DNA of 64,000 bases. It comes from Stenopsyche tienmushanensis (Eukaryota; Arthropoda; Insecta; Trichoptera; Stenopsychidae). This document shows, in pieces, positions 49,041-60,285 of the stretch (position 1 is its first letter; every line of letters starts with the position of its first letter). Both the position numbers and the translations under genes were made by a program. The stretch covers positions 1-64,000 of the forward strand of contig WACJ01000007.1 in assembly GCA_008973525.1 (NCBI GenBank), read 5' to 3'. The notes below the pieces were generated by a model that was not told the origin of the DNA, ran no database searches, and worked only from the letters and a program-made list of their open reading frames with translations.

Positions 49041-50160
49041 TATGAATGTATGTATGTTACATGCAACAATAAATTGATGTCACATTACAAAATCATAAGC
49101 TTCTGCATATATAAATAAATTCTATAGCCATGCGTATTTTTTAATAAGATTACAATACTTTGTACAGGTTCTATTATCGCATAGATATTATGTCGATAGA
49201 CAAATCTAATATTCCATATGAACATATGAAAATACTAATTGCTTCAAAAACTTCTGATTGAATTTGGTTTTTGATCAATTTAAATACCATGTGTTATGTT
49301 AATGATTATCGAAACCTATCAAGATATGTTTATTACCTAACAGCATACATTTATAAAATCACTTTCTTCGCACGATATTTAGGTGGTGTTGTATTCATCG
49401 ATATTGGATATTTAACGAAAACATTTTAATGAGTTTATCATGGAAGAAAGCAAATTTGTGCCAATTACAAGATAACGCTATTAATAAAGAACCTAATTGA
49501 TTTATTCTGTTTGCTAAACGAAGTAATTGAATTAAGTTAGTCTCCGGTGTGAGAGATGAAAAGCCGACTTTCTTTTAAGCAAAAAATTGTAAAATATTAA
49601 TTTTGCAAGCAATTTTCAGACGAATACAATGTCTTTTTAATCTATGCTTTTATTTTTATTGATTATTTCAGATAAAATGTGCATCAACAGGATGTGCTTT
49701 ATATATATAGGTGTGTCTATTTGAAAAATAACAATTAGCATATTGTTTATGAATGAGTTGACTGAATTCAGTTCGTTCTTGAACAAAGAAAGCGATGAAT
49801 TCATAGACATCTTTGACTTTCGGTGGTATTTGATGATTATTGAAAGAAGCAAAAATGGTGTTAAAAAAAAGAGGGACTTACCGTTGTAGATTGATATGGA
49901 AGATAATCTAATTCCAGGCAATATTAGCCTCCATGCTGATTGAATCTCGATCCAATTGACATCGCGTTGAATACATTTTCACAAGTATATTTATATTTTG
50001 CAATGAATCACTCCTAAATGTTTATTGTTAAATTCTCGTTATTATTTGTGGGATTAATTGACAATTTTTTAATAATATTATGGTTTGTAATTGTGTGTAA
50101 AAATTACGTTTTGGTGGATGTCGTTCGTGTGTTTAAATTTTAAGGGTTATCTTTGATCAT
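49041..50160. other. AT-rich DNA with no supported feature
   Basis: The 94-codon minus frame at 49637-49921 is of chance length and has no domain. Nothing else seen. Confidence 0.45.
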
Positions 50161-50169
50161 CCCGTGAAC

Positions 50170-50260
50170 GTGCCTAAAGGTCAAGGTACCATGAATGTAC
50201 GTTCATTGCATACAACCGCGTGAGAGGATTGAATAGTGATGACCTTTGCTCCTTTCTATG
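50170..50260. promoter_or_regulatory. Possible nuclear-receptor-type binding sites
   Basis: AAAGGTCAAGG (50176-50186) and, in the opposite orientation, TGACCTTTGCTCC (50240-50252), which reads GGAGCAAAGGTCA on the other strand and fits the HNF4-type direct repeat. A near-palindrome, ATGAATGTACGTTCAT (50191-50206), lies between. It may be a regulatory module for the GC-richer block that follows. Motif matches alone are weak evidence. Confidence 0.28.
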
Positions 50261-50499
50261 TACTTACCGGGTATTATTTTGGTTCAATGAAAGGTTTCAA
50301 TGTTGACTTGCGTCTTATGTTCGTAGATGAGAAGTGGTACCATCGAAGTATATAACATAAACACAAGTCTTGCTTATTTTCCATTCAAAATATTACACGT
50401 GAGATGTTCATAAACAATAATTTATGTCTTTAGTTTGACTGGAAAGCAGTATTCAATCACAAGTTGACTAAAGTCTTCGTTTCCTGTTATGATGAGCGG

Positions 50500-50850
50500 T
50501 GCTCAGTTTAAGTGCATCGTTAGTGCAGTGGAAACTTCGCCTGGCGGATGCTGAATGAAAAGTTTTCCGGAGTGTATTTTCCACTGAATAAATGACTATT
50601 TAGGGGTGGTTAGAATATGTTTTTGTTATATTAACGGAGTCGGGGTGCGGATTAGTTCGTTATTATGATATAGAGATCGCGGTAGCTGACGGACAGTGTC
50701 CGACATTGTCCGCCAGGAAATGACTGGCACCCACGACGCGTTCTGGTCGACTCTACGGAATGAAGCGGGACGAAGGACGAAGAGCGATAAAGGAGAAGCC
50801 AGGACAGAGTAGGGCAGAAATGCGTCGATATGGATACCACTAAATTATTT
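50500..50850. promoter_or_regulatory. Possible promoter or first-exon block
   Basis: CTCAGTT near 50505 matches the arthropod initiator. A 9-bp inverted repeat, CAGTGGAAA/TTTCCACTG, spans 50526-50586. From 50640 to 50840 the DNA is CpG-containing and much less AT-rich, with the palindrome GGACAGTGTCC near 50691. Neither strand has a convincing coding exon here. An untranslated first exon or non-coding transcript is the simplest reading, with a repeat fragment as the alternative. Confidence 0.27.
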
Positions 50851-52010
50851 AACATATTATATTTAATAAAACTTTATTAAGCTTCCAATGTCATCGAATT
50901 ATAATAACATTTAAAAAATCATGCCACAAAAACTATTTTATTGCATTTTTTTTTGAATTTTTTAGTCGATTTTTAAATAACCCAAATAAAAAAGTTTGAA
51001 GGTTTCATTTCTGGTAAACGTAAAAATTTGCAATTAAAATGTTTGCATAAGTATATGACGACCTTTCGCAATCATTGATCACTAAATTATGATCTGATAA
51101 GCTCCGTGTTCTTTATAGTCATTGGCTGATACAAATTATTAACATGCAAATTTTAAGTTCATCGATTATTTTCTCAAGCAATTCAAGAAATTAGAGTCTA
51201 CACAAAACCAACATAATATTTGTAAATTTTACCACAGCATATAAAAATGCACGCATGCGAAAAAGCACTATTTTCTGACTAAAATATTAAATAAAGGCAT
51301 TTGGTAAATGCCAAATGGATAAATAATAAATACATAACAATAATTAACTACCAACCAAATATTAAATAACATGCACAATGTTATACTTAAGCTCTATTAT
51401 GATATTTATAATAATCATAATGCAAAGTATATTGAAATTCAGACTTAGATCCGTATTAAACTCCAAGCGAATGACCTATTCATTGAACGTCATTATCATC
51501 ACTGTGGCAATTCAATATGACAATTTTTGAATATTTTAAACAAATCAGTCTAAATTTGTATTTCATACTTATCATACGAGTTTTTCTGGATATGGAATGC
51601 CTAGGCAGATTGTATAAAAGCCTAATGAATAATTATCAGCATATAGATTTGAATACAAATCTGTTTTTTACAATCACTTCAATAGCTTAAGCCAAATCAA
51701 AATTATTCGAATGGCGAGCTATTAGTCTCAGCTTTGTGTACGCTCATCGATGTATCGGACGATCGCATAATCTGTGACTATTGCAAATTTCTTTATTTAA
51801 TTCCGATTCCATAATGATCGTTTAATATTTTAAATTTGTGAATTTGAATGATCCTAATAAATGATCTATAGAGAGAAGCAGATTGAATTGTGTCATTCAT
51901 CAATATGAAATAATCTTTCGTAGATATGCATCTTTAAAATTTACCAAAACATGTTTTTATTATTGTTTTGAATTTATAAGATGGTAGAGGCTACGTCGAC
52001 TAATATATGG
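50851..52010. other. AT-rich DNA with no supported feature
   Basis: No gene, RNA or repeat recognised. Confidence 0.45.
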
Positions 52011-52190
52011 GAGTTATCGATCGGTGCGCAGAGGCGGCGTCGGGGCGGCAAGCTGTGGTGTTACCCTAACTCCAATTTTCCACCCACTCATCCCCTGTTT
52101 ATCGTTCCAACCACCTGAACTTGGATATTGTCAGTAGAGGGAAAGCAGACGCACCTGAATCAGGTAGTAGAGATAAATGTGACATATGGA
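52011..52190. promoter_or_regulatory. Small GC-rich island
   Basis: TTATCGATCGG near 52015 is close to the DRE promoter motif, followed by a strongly GC-rich run (GCAGAGGCGGCGTCGGGGCG). Later come two E-box-like sequences, CACCTG and CAGGTAG, near 52150-52165. There is no coding frame. It could be a promoter, an untranslated exon or a remnant of GC-rich repeat DNA. Confidence 0.25.
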
Positions 52191-52930
52191 ATCGGTTACG
52201 ATTCTTGATTAAACGATACTTCCGAATCAAATAGAAATTCATCCATTTTTTTGTATTGAAAAAACTTTTAAAAACTTTTTAAAACTATTGAATATCAAAA
52301 GCATTTAACATTTCTTTAAAAATTAAATGTTTGTCTAACGAACTTTTTATGCTATAAATATCCACTGTTAATAGATTAATTATACTTGCTATTATGCTTG
52401 GATTATAAATTTGTCCCAAATTTCTATTTTTAGTTTTGACACTGAATTGGGTAAATATAATACAACTACCGAAACGAGGTAGCAAAATTAGGGGAGGCTC
52501 ATATTTTTGTTTGGAATAGATAAGTAGAAACATTGGAAAGGGGTGGAAAAGGCCAATGGACTCAACAGCAGCCAAACATTGGCTCATCGCCAAAGGCGCA
52601 GAATTGGTGGATATTATTCATTGAATTGACTGAATGACACTATACTGCACTAGAAATTAAATTAAGGGATGTGCAACAGCAATGCAAAATTATTTTAGAG
52701 AGTAACGCTTTAAATAATACCATTAATTAAATTAATCTCAAATAAGAATACAAATTTATTATTCTATATTTTTTACATATTATATAAAAACAAATTCTTT
52801 AAAATAATTCACAATGCATTAGGATTTTGTAAAGAATTTTGGTTGAACTCATTTAGGATTAAGAGTGAATGTGATACAAAGGTCTTTGTTGTGTTAAGGG
52901 GTTATATAGGTTTCAAAGCGTAAAAAAATA
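52191..52930. other. AT-rich DNA with no supported feature
   Basis: The 102-codon minus frame at 52285-52593 has no recognisable domain and is within chance length. No repeat ends seen. Confidence 0.4.
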
Positions 52931-52935
52931 CGTAT

Positions 52936-52985
52936 TGTTGATTATCCGGGTGCGGATTTTCCGGTTTGCGAATTATCCGTACATG
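52936..52985. mobile_element. Pogo/Tigger-like terminal fragment
   Basis: Three TTATCCG-type motifs occur in 50 bases: GATTATCCGGG, GATTTTCCGG and GAATTATCCGT. The inner end motif GATTATCCG is the one found in the terminal repeats at 36436 and 47508. The outer CAGTAG is not present. The R1-type LINE begins about 150 bases further on and may have inserted in or beside this relic. Confidence 0.4.
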
Positions 52986-53099
52986 AAAAAAAAATGTTTT
53001 AATTTTTTTTTAATTTTTGACACTCTGATAATAAGGCAACTCCCGAATAGTACTGGGGTGTTTTATACAAAGCGAGACCTGTTTTATGAAAAGACGAGA

Positions 53100-54600
53100 A
53101 CCTGTTACCTAGGCAGTACGGGTTCAGACCGGGCCGATCCACGCTAGGAGCGGTACAAAGAGCAGTGGAGATAATTCGGAAGGTGTGGAGAGGCACGATC
53201 AAAAGGAGCAGAGACGTTGTAATGGTTACGCTGGACACCAAGAAAGCGTTTAATATAGCTAGCTAGGAGTTGATCATTGATGCGCTCAGGAAAATTTCCA
53301 AGTTCCCGAGTACGCCGAGGAGCTCATCTGCGATTATCTCAGAGATCGGCGTGTTCACCACAACGAAACCAACACGGCGAAGAAGCTGAAGATGGGCGTT
53401 CTACAGGGATCCGTTCTGGGACCTATCCTGTGGAATGTCTTCTACAATAGCCTGCTTAAGGTCAAGATGCCTAAAGAAGCAGAGCTCATTGCCTTCGCGG
53501 ACGATGTCGCAATGCTGGTGGCAGCCAAATCATTAATGGGAAATGGAAGCGATTGGCAACGAAGCTCACGCCAGAATCAACGCGTGGATGTAGGAAAAAC
53601 GCCTGCAGTTGGCAGCAGAGACGAAAACAATGATCTGCAGGAGAAGAAGACCAAGGGTCAAAAAGCTTGTTGTGAATGGCCACAAGGTTTAATACAGCAA
53701 ATCGCTGAGATACCTCAGGATTCTCTTGGACAACAAGCTGACCTTCAGCAAATACATTGAAGCAGCTGCGCAGAAGGCGCAGAAGGTGGCTAGCGAGCTT
53801 GGACGGCTCATGCCCAATGTCGAAGGATCAAAGCCGTGCAGTAGAAAAAACATCATACATTCAATCCTTCTGCACAGAGCCCCGATATGACATGAGTCGC
53901 TCAGGCATGAGAGCTACAGAAAGAAACTGGCAAGGGTCCAACAACAGAGAGCGCTCCGAGTCACCGCAGCATACAGAAGCAGTATCTGAAGAAGCGGTGC
54001 TCGTGATCGCTGGAATCCCCCTGTTGGACTTCCAAGCAAATAAGAGGACCTTGGACTATGAAAATCCCAAAAATTGCAGCAAATATGACCAGAAACTGAG
54101 GGAAGCTTGGCAACGGAGATGGGATCAGTCCAACAAGAGGAGATGGACCGACTTATCCCGGTTGTAAGTCGGCGGAGGATCCAGAAACACGGTGAAATGA
54201 CCTACCGCCTGACTCAGGTGCTTTCTGGACATGGATGCTTCGGGACGTACCTGAAGCGGATTGGTAAGGAACCATCCGCAACGTGCCACCACTGCCAAGC
54301 GGAGGTCGATGACGCAGAGCACACCATTATTGGCATTGGGCACCCCAGAGAAAACTGCTGGAACAAGCACTCGTGGTAGCTGAGACCAACGTCGACAACA
54401 TGGTCCACAGCGTGATGGCAAGCAAGAAGAACTGGAACCTTTGGCGCGATTACGTTTAAGAAATAGCAGAGAAAGAGAGAAGCGCAGAGCATCTCTCCAA
54501 CACTAGAATAGAGCCAATTACCCACGGCTAGACTACCTGTCCTCCAGAAGCAATGTGGAAAACAATACCAGGGTGGCAGAGAAAGACAAGAGAAGGATTT
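53100..54600 (+). mobile_element. 5'-truncated R1-clade non-LTR retrotransposon, decayed
   Basis: Less AT-rich than all its surroundings. It begins within the reverse-transcriptase domain (QYGFRPGRST near 53114), runs through the palm and thumb and the R1-type C-terminal region, and ends near 54600 after a short 3'UTR. No poly-A tail or target duplication is obvious. Several frame breaks show that it is inactive. R1-clade elements often target rDNA, but this copy is not in rDNA. Confidence 0.72.
53114..54458 (+). pseudogene. R1-type reverse transcriptase pseudogene
   Basis: In order: QYGFRPGRSTLGAVQRAVEI; motif A as VTLDTKKAFN with a stop soon after; then YAEELICDYLRDRR; the GVLQGSVLGPILWNVFYNSL box; and the catalytic FADDVAML. 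The frame then slips. The C-terminal part continues as AVLVIAGIPLLDFQANKR, WQRRWDQSNKRRWTDLS, then another frame with YRLTQVLSGHGCFGTYLKRI and the zinc-binding CHHCQAEVDDAEHT. Cys-Cys-His is retained, followed by loss of frame. At least four frameshifts or stops are visible, so no active enzyme is possible. Confidence 0.72.
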
Positions 54601-55341
54601 CCCCTTCCATAGGAAAAATAAAGCTTTAAATGAAATAAAAATTGAATTTTTGGCACAGTTGTATGCAAAAAAGTATAATTTTCAGCAAAATCTATACCTT
54701 TTATTGCCTTGTAAATTAAGTTGTGATCAAATAAAATATTTAAAAAAAACCTTCCTTTAAGCACTAGCCAATCCTATCTAGAAGAAATATGCAAAATTTC
54801 AATGCGATCGGTGTATTCATTTATGAAAAATCGTGGTCAGTCACTTGAAAAATAGAGTTTTGAGAAAAAAGCATTTAAAGTGCAACGCTCCCAACTGGTC
54901 GAGCCTAATGACCGGAATTTCCAAAGGATCTCTCTCTCTCCTAGAGTTTTAGTCTGAATAGCTTCAAACTTTGGGAAAATATTCTTGACATGTTGTACTA
55001 TTAGTTATTAAAATAGATTTTTTTAAATTTCCAAACCCATGTGACCCCATAAGGATCTTAGCAGCGAAATGTTTTAAAATGAATGATATATATTAGTTTA
55101 CGAGAATATTTTTGGTGGACAAAAACACGAAAATCTTAAATTCTAAATCGGATTGAATATTAGAGAATTGCAAGCTATTGATATTGATTATAATAAAAAT
55201 ATTTTTTATCTATTTCACATAAAATATATTTTTATAGTGCCATTTATTCAGTTTTAGCTTAGTCAACGAGTAATGTAGAATATGTCTAAAAAATACTTAA
55301 TTATGACAATAACGTAAATATATAAACCAAAAACATAATAT
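54601..55341. other. AT-rich DNA with no supported feature
   Basis: Between the LINE 3' end and the candidate gene. A TAAATATATAAAC stretch just before 55342 could be a TATA-like element but is unremarkable in such DNA. Confidence 0.4.
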
Positions 55342-55447
55342 ATGTTTGATTATCTCAAAAAGATTGACGAATTTAGATCTGCAGATTTTTCAACGTCTGA
55401 TGAACTAAAGAAGTTCAAAGGAGATATTTGCATCGTGCGATTTCAAG
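55342..55447 (+). CDS. Candidate small gene, exon 1
   Basis: An ATG at 55342 opens 35 codons: MFDYLKKIDEFRSADFSTSD then ELKKFKGDICIVRFQ, ending with one base before the donor GTACG (55448). The peptide is rich in Lys, Asp, Glu and Ser with an amphipathic pattern, unlike the Phe/Ile/Asn/Lys-only noise of random frames here. Joining to the acceptor at 55668 keeps the frame. The start could instead be internal. I recognise no family. A short secreted peptide is unlikely, as there is no signal peptide; a coiled-coil or helical cytosolic protein fits the composition. Confidence 0.42.
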
Positions 55448-55668
55448 GTACGACGTTTACATTCCTCAATAATTGCTAGCATAATTGACCATATATTCAT
55501 ATTTATATTTTCGAATGTAAGACAAAAATTTGATCGTTTTTTGTATCTATTGACAGATTAAAAAGGAATATCGTGTCAATAAACAATTTTATGAATTTAT
55601 ACGTATACAAAATACGATCATTTGTGATTGTTGGATGGAATACTTCTAAAATGCAAATAATTAATAAG

Positions 55669-55796
55669 AACTGAACGACTTAGAAAAGGATTTATCCAAA
55701 TTGATTGATGGAATAGGAATTGAGTCTCTCCTTGATATTAAAGAGGTCCTTGTCCTTATAAAACATATTTTACTAAGATTGTTATACTTTTTTTAA
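55669..55796 (+). CDS. Candidate small gene, exon 2
   Basis: After acceptor AATTAATAAG, the two bases AA complete a Glu codon with the G left by exon 1. The frame continues ELNDLEKDLSKLIDGIGIES then LLDIKEVLVLIKHILLRLLY and FF, with a stop at 55794-55796. The intron would be 221 bases. The first 25 residues are acidic and helical; the end is hydrophobic and could be intronic read-through if a donor (GAG|GTCCTT) is used earlier. The combined product would be 77 residues. The pyrimidine tract is weak, which lowers confidence. Confidence 0.38.
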
Positions 55797-55811
55797 ATCC
55801 TCTTCATTCAG

Positions 55812-55956
55812 TAGGATCCGACTGAATACGAATCGGCAAAATTTTCGCAAGTACTTCATTAGAATGTCTCAGAAGCATCATTTATCCATTTTCTTGGTTC
55901 AATGTCAAGATAGACGTCACCCATACAAATTGCAGAGTATATTTTGTATGAATTAA
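55812..55956 (+). other. Possible exon 3 of the candidate gene
   Basis: A good acceptor, CCTCTTCATTCAG (55811), is followed by an open frame: RIRLNTNRQNFRKYFIRMSQ, KHHLSIFLVQCQDRRHPYKL, QSIFCMN, then a stop at 55954-55956. It is basic and protein-like. Its phase needs two bases from the previous exon, and no suitable exon 2 donor at a normal intron length was found. The link is therefore unproven; a one-base mutation or another upstream exon could explain it. Confidence 0.25.
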
Positions 55957-56110
55957 TTTAATATATGGCCTTTCAAATAACACAGCAAAGGTTGTAATTA
56001 TTTAGCTGCCTCAAAAAGATAGGAAAAAAGCTCGCATAAGAAAATGACTGACCGAAGACATCTCGTTAAGGTTTTATCTCGCTATTCATTAGTGAGAGTT
56101 ATATCTATAG

Positions 56111-56911
56111 CAGGGGTGGGCAATCGTCAATCCACGGGCCACATCTGGTCTACAACTAGAGCTTATATAAAAACCGATATTCTTCAAAATCGGTTTCCAC
56201 CGGTTTTCGGTTTAAGGAAATATAAAATTATAATAATGGTTACATTAAAATTACTCGATTTTTCTTCAACTATTTCTACACACCCCTCTTCAAAATGTAT
56301 TTCTGCCGCGAAATTAGGATAAATCCTTGTTAACCCTTTGTGTAGTGAACTAACTTTAAATCATCATAAACTAAGATGCTATATTTGTATGTCCGTATAA
56401 ATCCACTTATCTGCCAAAACCGTCGCAGGGTGTATGAAGCCTGTACATAAATAAATAAACACTGTCGATAGCACACAATATTCGGTCATTTCTTCTAGTA
56501 AACATAAACAATACATTTGAAATGCAATGAAAATCGATTCATTATTAGTCGACAAATTTGGGTTAACGGTCTATACAATCGTACGATGTACGCGAAGATA
56601 CTCTCTTCGTCTCTGTTGTAAGAATGCTCTTTCTGAATCACTGAAATTCGGACACAACTCTGTGTTTTACATATAACATTAGCCGAGTCGTCAAATTGAT
56701 AGGTATTGTTAGAAATGGAGATACATTATACGTATCTTCTAAATGACGGGTGCGGTAAACGCGGTGTTAATGAATTTATAATAAGATCTATCTTGTATCT
56801 ATTAGTGACGGAAAAAATTACAATATTTTTTTTTTCTCTTAGATCGTTCAATCTAACCCTCATAACATGAAAGTTTAATTTGATCCGTAAAAAAAATGTT
56901 GCCGACTCCTG
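56111..56911. mobile_element. Non-autonomous hAT element
   Basis: The left end CAGGGGTGGGCAATCGTC, followed by CCACGGGCCACATCTGG, is characteristic of hAT elements. The right end, inverted, is CAGGAGTCGGCAACAT. Flanking octamers ATCTATAG (56103-56110) and ATTTATGC (56912-56919) agree in five of eight positions, an eroded target duplication. Inside is an imperfect hairpin (ACCGAT/ATCGGT near 56175-56197). No transposase is recognisable. The length is 801 bases. The shared GGGCCACATCTGG sequence ties it to Charlie-like families. Confidence 0.66.
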
Positions 56912-59900
56912 ATTTATGCCGCTATATAAGTTATATACTATTCAACATGATATTTTTAATAAATAAATATATTTTAGTCACTTATGTATTCAAGTTAAGG
57001 AAAAAAGCTTGCTATCTTCTCAAATAAAAATTGAACTTGTTGCGCAAAGTCATTGACCAACAGGGTTCATCTGGAAGTGGCTAGACGTTTCCCTCACTAG
57101 CTTTTGGGTCGATGGCACTCCTTTTATAGTCTAGCAAATATGATCAGGACTAAAAGATGTCCGCAGGAGAGGTTCACAATATTGCCAAAGCAAATTAAAA
57201 CATTTTGAAGACTCTTAAGATATTGATAGTTCATACGGTGAGACAGCTACAAAACTTTACAGTCATAGATTGCGATGTTTAATTATTGAACAAAATCGGT
57301 TTTCATAAAAATATAAATATTAATATTCTTATTTTACCTTCAATGTACTAACCTTACGTACATATATTTCAAAGGCGATCTAATAAAATGAAAAATTGTA
57401 AAATTTGCTCTTTCATTACAAGCAAATTATTCCATAAAGTATTATTTTTCTTAAGAAGTCATATTCTTTAACGCACCTAATTGTTCTTTAAATATACCTT
57501 TCTAAGGGATAAATACTTTCATTGCCCTTTAGAGTTGAATAAAGATTATCTGTTTAAATAGGAACTTTAAGTAGGAGGGGATCTATAAATAAATAGGTAA
57601 ATTATCATTATTTTAGATGCTATTTTCATTGTTATTCGTTGACGTTTTTTTTCAATAATTATCATTTCTAATTGAAAAATCATGAAAAATCGTAAATGTT
57701 TAATATTTTAGATCGTCATAACTTGTAGACATAAATTTAGAAAAAAAGAGTTCAAGATATTAAAACAACTACGCCAAACGGTCGTCCATTAAATCTTAGA
57801 ATACATAAGAAATATAATTTAAGTTTTCATTCAAAACTTTTGCATTATGAAATATTTTAAAAATGTGTCGTCTTTCCACCATTTTTAATATTAGCATGCT
57901 TTGAAATCTTTCAGCTGTTTTTATAATTACTATATTTTAAAGTAAAACTCACCGTTGCACATTCATCTTATTTGTTTAAGTTTGAGCAATTATGCTCTCT
58001 ATTTGAGATTATTTGAAAGTTGAAAAAACTATATAAATCATAGGAAACTGAAAAACTATTAAACAGCATAATAATCGGTTAATATGAATAATTAAATGAG
58101 TTTCAAAAGAAGTCAGAAAATATTCTGGATACAGTAGATAATATATTATACTCTTTTAGCGATCAAATAATGTAATTTTGGAACATAAATGGGAAATTTT
58201 ACTCTATTTTCTGTGTTTTTTATTTCTTCAAATCCCTTCGGCACATTCTCTCTGTCCCTGGTATATATTTCATGAACAAAGATCGTGTTGGAAAATGCAT
58301 AAATGATTTCATATCGTCCTTTTTCAAGTGTAGGATCCAAATATTACTTAAAAATTGGCAAAAATCAGAAATGCAAATGGTCAATGATTTCATCATAATA
58401 ATTTTGTCTTAAAATAAATTGTTTAAAACTGCCAATCACTCAAATATCATTATTCAAAATTATTTATGAGAATATTTGTTTCATAAATTTTATCATCAAC
58501 ACCATTTTTATAATTTTCTTCATAATCATTTCCATTAAATTCTGATTTATTATTTAATCATAATCGTTTGAATGTTAGTATCGCAATTCTTGTTACTATT
58601 TATCTCACACCAAACTCTTGTTTTATGTTGGAGTTAAATTTAACATAGTTAAAGACATATGACAAGTAAACGTATTGTCTAAACTATTTTAGTATAGCTA
58701 TAAAATAAGCATTTGAGATACTAAGTCGAGAAGAAGGTGAATCTATCATTAAAGCGAGACATTTGAGTTGATTGCAATTTATAGACGACGTTATTAAAAT
58801 TTCAGAGAGTTCATTGAAATTCTATACCTTGAATGCATCACTTGGAAATTAATCTAAAATTAGATTCAGGAATACGTAAATCTATTATCACAAATAGAAT
58901 AAAAATGCAAATTTATAAATTACAGCTGCTGATATCAAGCAATTAAATGTATTCATTCTTAGTTAAAGAAGATTATAATTGGTATTTTTTTTCATTATAG
59001 AAATTCTAATTTTCATCATCATATTATTTTCGTAGAAGCAAAAAAAAATATATTCATGTTGAAATTTCAGAATTTGGAACATTTAAGGGATAAAAATTAT
59101 CAAAATATATTTCAAATTTAATATGAAATGTATTTTTTATGATTATAATAAAGATATGATAATCATTATTTTTTTCAATTTGAAATGATTTTGATATACA
59201 ACACTTCTTTAGGGTTTAAAAATACCGACTATAAGAAAACAATTTATGACTTCTAGAGATACTTATAGTTGATTAAACATATAATTCTTAGATTAGAATT
59301 TAATTTATAATATAATCCTTTGGAAATTGATCATTGATTAAAGTGGCTTACAAGTTGCTTTGATCGATAACTTTTTAAAAATAGCACAAATTTACTTTAA
59401 TTTTCTGCATTTCTCGATGATTTTTCAGATTAATTAATTATTTTTTTATATATAATTTAAATTTAATTCAGTAAATGAGTTAGGTTGATTGCTATTTTTA
59501 CACTCGGTAATAAAATTAGACGCGATAATTGTTAAGATATTGGGTACAAATTTTGGTAAGATGCCTTTTAAAATATAAAGGATGTAGAGTCCATTAAAGC
59601 AAATAATCTAATTTAGATATTCGTGGAATTCAATTTTATAAATTTTTCATGCAACATTTAAAAAGCACTCATAAAGGACCTTCTTGAGATAGCATATTTC
59701 TCGTTCATAAAAATGTCGTAAAGATATTTTTAAAAGTATCAGATGAATGAGCGCGTGATAGTAGTCGTTATGAATACTTTTCAGCACTCAATTGACCTCA
59801 TTTTTTCACCAACCCCACATCCCCTCATCATATTAAATTTATAAAATAACTTCATGAGCCAGTACCCTTTAAGGATGATTTATTTTTTCCATGAGCACAA

Positions 59901-60164
59901 ACAATAATTTACGCTTTTTGCTTATGCTTGTTGTATGTAGATTGTGTTAAATTCACAATGATTCAAAAAATATTTTACAAATTTAAAATATTTTAAAAAA
60001 CTATCAGCATATCGCCAAATATTATATATATGTTTGAGAATTTAAAATAGAATATGAAATATGTTTATAGAGACATCTCTTGACGATTAAAGATAATTTA
60101 ATGTATATTTTAAAAAAGATTAAGATTTAAGCCATCTGTTGGTCATATTAGAAAGCTAAACGTT
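56912..60164. other. AT-rich DNA with one coding-like spot
   Basis: At 57010-57185 the DNA is less AT-rich. Read on the minus strand, its low-coordinate end gives TLLVNDFAQQVQFLFEKIAS then FFP and a stop. The upstream frame is broken, so this may be a fragment of an old element or gene. The remainder shows no feature. Confidence 0.35.
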
Positions 60165-60175
60165 ATATGATATAT
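60165..60175. repeat. Target-site duplication at LINE 3' end
   Basis: ATATGATATAT, identical to 62809-62819. It directly abuts the poly-T (the poly-A tail on the minus strand). Confidence 0.85.
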
Positions 60176-60249
60176 TTTTTTTTTTTTTTTTTTGAACAAT
60201 CTATCCTTTGGGGGACATTCAGTTCTTATTATGACGTTTCTGTCTCGTG

Positions 60250-60277
60250 TAGGTCCCCATTCGTTAATGAGGACCTA
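60250..60277 (-). ncRNA. LINE 3'UTR stem-loop
   Basis: TAGGTCCCCATT, loop CGTT, AATGAGGACCTA: 11 of 12 positions pair. It lies between the stop codon and the poly-A tail in the element's transcript. Stem-loops in this position in non-LTR elements can be recognised by the element's own reverse transcriptase; that role here is inference. Confidence 0.5.
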
Positions 60278-60285
60278 ATGTTCAT

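Noticed and set aside
50526..50586. Terminal inverted repeats of a mini-transposon
   Set aside because: Arms are only 9 bp with no target duplication around them.
52285..52593. 102-codon minus-strand frame
   Set aside because: No recognisable domain or element ends around it.
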